64,000 nt of DNA, from assembly GCA_034620365.1 (NCBI GenBank), contig JAQGEQ010000037.1, positions 310,001 to 374,000 on the forward strand, written 5' to 3'. Positions 37,828-46,787 of this stretch are shown here, in pieces; position 1 is the first letter of the stretch, and each line of letters starts with the position of its first letter. The notes below the pieces were generated by a model. It worked only from the letters and a program-made list of their open reading frames with translations. It made no database searches and was not told the origin of the DNA. The position numbers were made by a program, and so were the translations under genes. This DNA comes from Pegea sp. RAD2-039. Taxonomy: Eukaryota > Chordata > Thaliacea > Salpida > Salpidae.

Positions 37828-38400
37828 GAAATCATGAAAAAGTTTCGCCCTTCTGAGATTTTAATTAGACGATCTTTTTCTGATGATATTTAAGTCTTGT
37901 GAAATGATTAGTTCTTTTGAGTTCGTTTTTCTAAATGGAAGATAAAACCTTATTCTTTGCAAAAATACAAAATAAAATTTGGAAATAAAATCCTTTTTCA
38001 AAATAATCCACTAAGAACCTTTTAATACAAAAATTAGCTTGAAAATTTTTAACAAAAATTTTACACAGTTACCTGGTAGATCATAAACCAATATTTTGTA
38101 ACTAATTCTAAAATTTGAAAAAACGATTTCCACAAAAACTTACTTTTATGAAATCTAACTGTTTTCATTTTGTTTACATTTTGTAGGAACTTATGTTACT
38201 TAACTGGTAATACCTTATTTTATTTTTCGAGAATTCTTCTCTATAAAAATTTGATTTATTAGAATTAATAAAGTTTCCTTGTTAAGTGAATAGATAGTTA
38301 AATAAGGAAAATCATTAAAATGTTTGTTACGTTTGATTGTTTGCTATTACCCTTTGAAAAATTATTATCACTTCCTAAAATATTTAAAACATAAGATACT

Positions 38401-39450
38401 TTTGAATATTGCATTTCACTCATTGTTAACTGGGCTGAAATAACTCAAAATCAATTAACGATACGTTTTGATGACTCACATGATTGAAGTTTCCTGTTTT
38501 AATTATGTGATGTTTCTGGCACGTGCGAACATCATAATATGCACATATGTAAATTTATACTCCTTGTTACAACATATGCTTCAATTTTGTTGCAGCGTTT
38601 ATTTTTGTCCTACACAACCGACTGATCACTTAATTGAAAAACTTAGAAATTAACATCTTTATCTTAAAGTGGATTGAAGACTATTTATCAATTTGATCCT
38701 TTTGGTACTGTATGAGTCTAGAAAAGATCGTAAAAGCTGCAAAAGACATCTTATTGCTATAATTACAATTCTTGGCTATAAATTGCTGGTTATTTAGTAA
38801 AGTTGCGCTGCTGGTACCAGGAAAAAGAATTTTCTTTTTGATTTACTAGCTAAGGGTTTATATATACTATACTGGGTAATGTTGTATTTAAGTAAGCATT
38901 AAGTTTTACTAGAAGGTCAAAAGTACGTTTGTAAATAACTACGTCTGTAAATAATACTGAATATTTGTCAGAATGTCATTATTTTAGAGAACTTAACAAG
39001 AAACATAAAGCCTTGTAAACGTTTTTTTGCTTTAACTTTCAGATTAATTTGTGTATAGATGTGGTTAAACTAAATTTGTATACTTAAAAACAGTACTTTA
39101 GGTTATAAAGTTCTGTTTGTTTTTGCATTTTTAAGTGAAATCTTTAAACAAAACATTCTCTGAGGCCAATCATTTTAGTTAAAAATGTTGTTTGTTAAGT
39201 TCCGTGGTCTCAAAATTTGGACCCGTTTGCTTCAGTTATTCCAAAATAAAATATAGAAATTGTAAGTTTTTTCTGTTTTATAAAAAACCGCTTAAACCAA
39301 AGTTCAGAAATAGTATGACAAATCAAATGCAAACGATAGTGGTTAATAACAATTAATTATTACTTATTAGGAATTCTAATTTAGGTTTTATCTAAAACTT
39401 TTTAAATAGCAATCAAATATATGTTGGTACTATATTACTCATATTATTGA
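38401..39450. repeat. Dispersed block R1, copy 1, with LINE debris
   Basis: Matches 44020-44660 in the same orientation: shared landmarks are ACATGATTGAAGTTTCC and TTAAGTTCCGTGGTCTCAAAATTTGGACCCG (39197 and 44423). Within it, about 38570-38700 contains a reverse-transcriptase relic (AAAGTGGATTGAAGACTATTTA) that is absent from the second copy. No gene. Confidence 0.7.
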
Positions 39451-40300
39451 ATTTTCAATCATTGCTATGACTAAGTAATTAACATCAAAAAACCCTTTAT
39501 AACTTAGTTTATTAGCTTATAACATGAGCCTAATGCAATTATTATTAAAAATAAAATAAAAACAAACATTTAACTTAAAGTAGTATCTAAGTATAAATGA
39601 AATGTTGAGTTGTCATCGGTTCTCCGGTAGATTAAAATCTACTTCTTTGTTACAAATTTAAAAAATGCTGTTACAAATTTGCCCTTATGTACACCATCAG
39701 TCGTGTGTACTCTGTCATTTGCTTTTAAAATTGCGTTGTTCTGTCAGTTAATTTGATTGATTATCAATTACAGTACAGAACTTTTCAGTAGAGATATATC
39801 TAAATTAATTAAAAAATTATTAAGATAATTGACGTTAATCTTTTGGAAAATTCATAACTTCTGCTTAATTGTTCTTCGTTAAAAGGTTATCTGTTAATAT
39901 AAAACAGTTGTTATACTATTATGAAATTTGGTAAGGTCTTAAAGATATACAGAGAGGGTTTAATTTTTATGAATATCAGATGACATTTAACAAAGCAATC
40001 TCTAACGATATCTGCTTTCAAAATTATCAAAATAACATTATTTTGCATATAGAATCAATTGTTTAAAAACAATAAATAATAAATCTCTAAAAACCACTTG
40101 TTTAATAAATTTTTTTTAATTTCCTGTAAATTATTAAAAGTAAACATACTTTCAACTTTCAAAGTAAATAAATCCTATAAGATTTTTAAATAATAGTAGT
40201 AATAACACTTTACTTTTAAGAGTATTTTAATGCTAAATCAAACGCTATAGAATAAAGATCACACAACAATTTATATACATACAAAAGTAAAATTGTTTAA
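39451..40300. repeat. 3' flank of CAF1, duplicated with the gene
   Basis: Non-coding sequence downstream of the CAF1 gene that is also found at 59370-60220 (GTTGAGTTGTCATCGGTTCTCCGGTAGATT and GCCCTTATGTACACCATCAGTCGTGTGTACTC occur in both). The conserved higher-complexity stretch 39600-39740 may hold the 3' UTR or a further element; nothing more can be said. Confidence 0.7.
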
Positions 40301-41584
40301 CTAATAATAACAATGTTTGCCATTTGTAAAACAAAATGAATCATAACCAGCAATCTTCAACTCATGTGCTTGTATTTGATCGTTTCCAAAGAGATGATAC
40401 ATCTGTCAAAAATAAAATCTAAATTAAATTACGTTTTAATTTTTCAGGTAAAATATTTCAATATATAAAGAGTTTATATAGTAAGCATCAAATTAATTTG
40501 TATAGATTCCTTATATTTATGCAAGTATGCTTACATCACGTGCGGCAAAAAATGTTCTTCCTGCCAAATTGCTATCACTTCCAGCTGAATGTGAAGTACC
40601 AATCCGAGAGACATTTAATTCATCAGCTAGTCTTTGTAATCCATACCCTTTACGCTAAAATTTTAACTAATTGTTAAAAATCATGATATATTTTGCAGAG
40701 ATGAGAAACTTACATTATCATCGTGTAAAAGCATGTACTTCAAATCAATTATCTTTCCAAAAATAGAACGAATTAGGATTTGTGACTCCTCTCTACTGGC
40801 CGGAAGTGATCTTGCAATGGCTTTCAACAGGAAAAAAATGTCGTATTGCCTGGTAAAATTTGCAAATTTATTTTGTTAGCTTAGCTTCCTTGTATATATT
40901 ATGGGATTAAACTAATAACCAATTAATTAAACAAATTAAAATATACATACCCATGGAACACTATAAATGTGTTTAAATCATTGTAGAAAAGCTTTGCCTC
41001 AACAGCATATTTTCTAAAGTCTTCAATATCTACTCCAATAGCTGGAAGCACAGCAAAATTAATTCCGCCATTTTTTTGAAGAAACTCTATGGACTTTTGG
41101 CAGCTTGCATCTTGTCTGTACAAGCATTAAGAAATTTAATGGTTTTGATTCTACAACATTTACATTAAAATTTATGTAAATCATTTCCTACATACCTGAT
41201 GTTGAACCGGAAATTAAAATTCCAACAACATACAGGTGTTGCCAATTCACCCTTTTCGTTCATTAAAGTGATTCCTAATTGTATTAACTTAACAGCATCA
41301 ACATTTTTCTTAATGTACAGATATTTTTCTTCCGGGGCTAAGAATTTAGGTTCTTTGAATATAGCGCCGGGAAACTCCGTGTCCTAAAAATAAAAGACTT
41401 GTATAGATCCTTAAATTTAAATTTTTTTAAAATTACAAATAGTTATCAATAATTAGAAACTTACAATTGAGATGACTTTATATGTCATTAAAGCAAGCTT
41501 TATCTGGGCGAATGCTTGCTTTAAATTCATTTGATAAACCTCAACAGTATGGTGCTGTTGCGAGACAGGTATGCTAAAACTCAT
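40301..41584 (-). CDS. CNOT7: CAF1/Pop2 (CNOT7/8-type) deadenylase, six exons, 276 aa
   Basis: Catalytic 3'-5' poly(A) exonuclease of the CCR4-NOT complex, which shortens mRNA tails in the cytoplasm. Exons on the minus strand are 41465-41584, 41196-41383, 40951-41115, 40714-40849, 40535-40654 and 40301-40402 (120, 188, 165, 136, 120 and 102 nt). All junctions are GT..AG and in phase, giving 277 codons with the stop. Introns are 59-132 nt. The family is about 285 aa, so this is full length. The DEDDh active site is complete: DTEFPG (first Asp and Glu) opens exon 2; QYDIFFLLKA supplies the second Asp in exon 4; SHSAGSDSN supplies the His and last Asp in exon 5. Other family landmarks are VDAVKLIQLGITLMNEKGEL, CCWNFNFRFN, FHG and IIDLKYML. 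The N-terminus VEVYQMNLKQAFAQIKLAL matches the usual helix before DTEFPG. A partial paralogue lies at 60.2-61.3 kb. Confidence 0.93.
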
Positions 41585-42109
41585 TTTCAGTTTTTTAAAA
41601 CACAATTCCTAGAAATTAAAGTTTTCAGCTTAATAATTATAATATCTCAATAATTTTTTGAAGTAAGCTCTACAAGTCTATTTAGATATGCAGTCAGAAG
41701 TAACAACAAAATATTAGAAAAAAGCTTCTATATCTACTAATGGCTAATCTTCTTAATTTGAAAATAACTAACTTTACAAGCATATAAAAATACCATAATA
41801 ACAAAAATTGCTAAGTTTTTCTCAAAAAATATGTTACAAAACTAACCAAGCCGGCAGTTACTTATAAATATATCAAAACTATACTCTCAAAAGAACCTTT
41901 CTCTTTTTATTCTCTCTTAGTCACGTGTTTATTCTACAGTGACATTTACTTACTTATGGAAAGTATTGATTGGGCAACAATCCTTTAATTTTACAAAACC
42001 TAATGTATTTTATTCTTTTAAATAAGAAATATTTGATTATCTATAAAAAAAAGTTTGATCAATCTTTGAATTATTAATTATTCAATCATTGATTCATTTA
42101 AATAATTAA
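41585..42109. other. 5' flank of CAF1
   Basis: AT-rich DNA upstream of the CAF1 start codon, presumably with its promoter. No core promoter motif is evident. It is not duplicated at the second CAF1 locus. Confidence 0.35.
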
Positions 42110-43330
42110 CTGATGAAAACAGTTTACTTATTTGTTTTGAATTGTGTCAAATGCAATTATTAATGAGAAATATAATAATGAAATTTTTTGTACTTATATT
42201 ACACTCTAAGTATAAATGACATTCTTAGTTGCATTGGTATATTTCTATTTTTCATCTGTTTCCCTTTTATTGTTTTGATAAGCAAAAGTGTTTGCTTTTT
42301 ACTAAAAACAAACTATTTTTAGATTAACAAAACGTCAGTTAAATAACTCCATATGCTCTATAAACAAGTGATACTAGAAGATACAAAAATAAGTTAATTT
42401 TAAATTTAATAAGGTTTTCTATAAAGCTATTATAATTTTTTCGATTTTGCAACCAAAATTTTGTGATAATAACTACAGCTATGTCTCACGTTGAGATTTT
42501 ATAAAAAAACTGATGACCATTATGCAAAATATAGATTTGAAGTGAATAAAGAAATTATAGATTTGGTAAAAAGAATTTCAAAAAGATACAATTAGCCTAA
42601 ATTAACTGAAAGACAAACGTTTATATATATATAGTTTTTTCTAATTCATTTAATCATAAAATTAACCAAGCTAAGTTGTCAAACAAAACAGTTTGCAATA
42701 ACAAATAGATTATATTTAATTTACAAGCTATTCTTACGATGTGTTCTATGAAAATAAAGTAAATTTTATGAAACACCTTTATATTTGTTGATTGTTAATA
42801 AAATTATAGACCCGAATTAGTAACTGAATTCAATTACTTTAAGACATATTGACAGCTGCAAAGAAAAAATTCAAAAGAATATTATTAAAGTTGTTTTGTT
42901 AAAGATCATCTTAAAGTTATGTAAACAAAGCAACATCTGTTGATCTCTGTAAAACTTTAACAAAGATAAAATAAGATGGTATCAGATGACATAGTAGTTG
43001 ACGTCATTTAGTGTAAGTTAAACAAATTCTGGTAGGAATATTTCAAAATTTTAACGTTTAAAAACTTTTATTACTTTTGAAGATTTTTGATGCATAATCT
43101 CATTAGTACTGATAAATTCTTTTTTTATAAAAAGTTCGTTGATATTTTAATAAATATGTACACTTCTGTCTTATAATAAGGGACATGAATCGCAATAAAA
43201 CCATTGCTATAATTAATGCAATTACCGCTAAAATTACTTTTGTAAAATATCATCTGATAACTATATACAGAAATCAATTTCTATAAATTAATTGTAATCA
43301 GCTATTGTAATCTCATTCCACCTAAATTAT
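42110..43330. repeat. Dispersed block X, copy 1
   Basis: About 1.2 kb matching 57985-59250 in the same orientation with many substitutions. Shared landmarks include TTTTGATAAGCAAAAGTGTTTGCTTTT and GTACACTTCTGTCTTATAATAAG. No coding capacity. In this cluster it lies 5' of CAF1 (on the right), whereas in the second cluster it lies 3' of the CAF1 copy (on the left). Confidence 0.75.
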
Positions 43331-43515
43331 AGTTCGACAAAACTGTAAATCCAACAAATACCAGCTCCATTCTTCTTTCTTCTAATCTTTTTTCATCTTT
43401 GCAATTCATCCTGAAGACTATTCTAAATTGCAAATAGTCAACTATCTACAGTCCTAAATACAGTTTCAGTTTTATTCAATCTTTTACTCAGTCTATTCAA
43501 TGACGTCATACCTAC

Positions 43516-43976
43516 TCAAAATCGAGAGTTGATTCGACCATTTCCGCAAACGTCTTTTAAATAGGTCGATAGGTGTCGTAAAGGAGATTGGAATTTGTCG
43601 AAGATGACATCCCAAAGTGTTTCATCGACCTCATTTGCATATTCATCGAAACACTCACAGATTTGAGGCATCAATTGAACAGCCTGCATAGAACAGATGA
43701 CGTCATAATCGTGCACATGTGAGGACGTCACACCTGATACATCTGGAAGCAATCTTGCAAACTCACGAACTTTCCTGAAACATAATGCTACTCTAAAATA
43801 ATTACGTCATGAGGAGAAGATGGGATGAAAAAAAAGGATTAATTACCTGTTGATGAGAGGAAACCGATTCTAGAAAATTTTAATCAGATTATGGCGTATT
43901 TATGATGACGTCAACAACATTCCAGCGCTGGTTGATGTAATTGATGTCAATCAGAGGTTGATCGATCAATCGAGAA
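43516..43976 (-). pseudogene. MSH2-like gene fragment (MutS core/lever region)
   Basis: Three exon-like pieces on the minus strand: about 43895-43976 (RLIDQPLIDINYINQRWNVV), 43847-43869 (NRFPLIN) and 43516-43774. The last two are joined by a good GT..AG intron in phase. The first piece matches the MutS core motif 'L..W...PL.D...I..R...V'; the next part (RFPLINRKVREFARLL, YDVICSMQAVQLMPQI) aligns with the region after it in MSH2, where RFPDLNRL is typical. The final exon ends in FGDV-like KDVCGNGRINSRF and a TGA. The roughly 15 residues expected between pieces 1 and 2 are missing, and no ATPase, clamp or mismatch-binding part is nearby. This is an isolated duplicated fragment of a mismatch-repair gene, or a very divergent remnant. 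Confidence 0.6.
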
Positions 43977-44019
43977 AGAAGTATGCTCCTCTATAAGAGG
44001 AAAAAGAATCATATATTTT

Positions 44020-44660
44020 CATGAATATTGTATTTCATCAATTGTTAACTTATTTAAATTGACTCAAAAGCAATTAGCGATAAAGTTACGTTTTGATGGA
44101 TCACATGATTGAAGTTTCCAGTTTTAATCATTTCATATTTCAGGCAGAAAATATTATTTTCATATTTAATTGTGCTACCTACATTTGAAAGAAATTGTTT
44201 TAATATATAATTATTTATTTAAGAGCGTTAGTTTAAAGTATTTTGTTTTAATTTTCAAACTATGTTTTTTAATTAATTTTTGTGTAGAAGTGGTTAAAGA
44301 AAATTTGCTACTTTTAAATGAGTACTTTAAGTTTTAAAGTACTATGTGTTTTTGCTATTTTAGTAAAATTTTTCTACAAAATATTTTCTAAGGCCAATTA
44401 TTTTAGTTAAATATGTTGTTTGTTAAGTTCCGTGGTCTCAAAATTTGGACCCGTTTATATTCATTATTCCAATTTAGAATCGAGGAGTTATTAGTCTTTT
44501 CTGTTTTATAACAAACTGCTTAAACCAAGGTTCGACAATAGTATGACAAATCAAATGCAAACGTCAGTAGTTAATAACAATTAGTTATTACTTATTAGGA
44601 TTTCTAATTTAGGGTTTATCTAAAACTTTTTAAATAATAATCAAATATATGTCGGTACTG
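44020..44660. repeat. Dispersed block R1, copy 2
   Basis: Second copy of the block at 38401-39450, shorter by the LINE relic. It shares ACATGATTGAAGTTTCC and the GTTCCGTGGTCTCAAAATTTGGACCCGTTT landmark. No gene. Confidence 0.7.
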
Positions 44661-46787
44661 TAAATGTGGCATAAGCGTTGTGTATAATGGCCTACATAGA
44701 AACGTGCTTATACTGAATAATCAGAAGTGGAGTTAGAATGTTGAAAGAAAAACATATCAATTAGATTTCAGTACATTTCTGAAAATTATCTTTTTCATGT
44801 GCAAAAATTTGAGGAGGAAATATCAGTGACGTGCTTCAAATGTAGTTTCTATTATCGATTCTCTTTTTACTCTTGTCTCTCATGGTGTCGCTCAAAAATA
44901 GTGAGTCAGTTCTAAAAGCCTTTTTTTTGTATTATCTCTTTTTTAATAAATCCAATATGAATATCCAATATAGCTTTTCACAAGACATAAGTATTGATGA
45001 TCGCATAGCAAGTAAGTAAAAAGGGTTTTCACGAAATATTTTAGCTGTTTGTAGTTAAGTTTTTGCCTAGTCAGCCATTTTAATTTTTTGGAAAATTTCT
45101 TATAAAGTTGAACAGTTTTTTATCCGTTGTTTTTCAAGATTTGTGAATTTTCATTGTTACTTTAATAATTATTGTTATATTGGTAATTATTATTGAGGTT
45201 AAAGTACCGTAAAAGTAATAATAGATAAAACATAGGAACCGAGTGAGCTTCTTTTATTTTTGCATGCAATTATAATTATAAAACCACGTCGTGATTGTGG
45301 TAAAATCTATTTTGATGAAAACTACCGGCAAAATTTCCAATGAAATTAAAAAGTGCAATAATAAACTGTTTGTTTATCTAATACTTGATTTTAAAACAAA
45401 ATTTTTCGAAGCAAAACAAAGTTGTTGTTAATAACAAAGGTTGAATTTTTGTTTAAACAAACAGAATTAAATATAAAAGAAATTGATTTTTGCTTGCCAT
45501 AACATACATTACCTAATACTTGATATGGTAAAAGTTATCCTTAGACTTAGTAAGATCTAAGCTGCTATGTTGCTTTTCAAAAGTTTAGAAACTTTTATTA
45601 GATAGAATAATCATTAGTGCTTGATTAATGATTGGAGTTAATATTTTCATAATTTCTCAGCTGTAAGCGTTTTTTGGTTTGATTCAGGTTTTTTTACTAA
45701 TTTTTAATTTCAGATCAAAGGTTTTAAGTTTATATTATGAAAAGGTATTTTGTATGTGGAGATACAAATTGTTATTATATTTCTTTGTTGGAATCAAACA
45801 AAATATCAGTTTTGTAGGAAACTTTTGATTTTCTTAAAAAAAATTGATTTGATTGTAGCTTGTCCTATAAACAAAAATTGTTTCTAACAATAATAAGACA
45901 AGTTATGACAAACTTAACGTCTTTTTTTAATGAAATCCTCTATTTTGTTGAACTATTAGTATTTACAATTTCATTAATAGTTAGAAACGAAATAAATGTG
46001 AATATTCAAAGCTAATGAGCTTTTTTTCTTTCGGTTAACAAATTTTAGAGCCTAAAAAATAATGAATTAAGAATTTAGAAAATTTAACCTTTTAGTAGTT
46101 TTAATTAAAAAGAAATGGTAAAAATGATTTCAAATTTTTTTTTTAATTTCCTGAATATATTATTAAAAGTTTCCAGACTAAAGATATGATCAAAGATTTA
46201 TTTGCCATCTGTATTTTCACACAAATAACTTTTTTAGCTTTCCTGTCTGTTGAATGTTTACTTTATTCTCTTTCTACTTATCAATGCAAAATCGGTTTTT
46301 GTTTGTTTATGCTGTAAAATAACGAAAATAGCATATTTTTCTATTGAAGGCAAAGTAGCGTAGAATTGCTAATAGATAAAACAGATGGACCGACAGATAT
46401 TTTTTGTTGCTATTCTATTTATACAACCTCTGTAATAAACGAAACAGTGTTATATAAGTGGCGATATTAAAGCTAAATTATATTCTGAAAAATATTTATT
46501 TAGGGAATATTTTATAATGAGCTTTTGTTAGTTTGCAAAATTAAATTATTTAAGGGTTGGTAGATAATTAGCTATTTTATTTTGTAAACTAAAAGAAAGT
46601 TTGAACTTAATAAGAATAATGATTAACTAAACTAAGTTTTATGAATAAGGTTGAAGATCTGTAAGATATCTGAAATAGTTTTTATTAATTAGTTAACTTA
46701 TCTAAATATAATTTCGTCAAAAGCTGATTGTTTTTTCTTAAACTTTTTACTTTAATGGAAACAGGTTTTTATTTAATAACAATTGTT
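44661..46787. other. AT-rich intergenic region upstream of the receptor-SANT gene
   Basis: No convincing exon. A more complex stretch at 44650-44900 (containing GGCATAAGCGTTGTGTATAA and CTCATGGTGTCGCTC) does not give a recognisable peptide. The promoter of the following gene is probably here. Confidence 0.4.

Larger units (their letters stand above)
33063..38400 (+). repeat. Tandem array unit 3, rearranged and truncated
   Basis: Third unit, again starting at the ACATAAGTAAACGGATTT junction. It follows units 1 and 2 through the LINE remnant, the small zinc-finger gene and the spacer to about 37620. There it jumps about 3 kb forward to the last finger-coding part of the 413-aa gene (37630-37935). 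It then returns to spacer sequence already passed: 37960-38400 resembles 37437-37640 and the 21.0-21.4 kb region of unit 1. This needs at least one deletion and one local duplication. Confidence 0.85.

Noticed and set aside
41199-41387. Plus-strand frame at 41199-41387
   Set aside because: Antisense of CAF1 exon 2, whose DTEFPG frame and splice sites are convincing.
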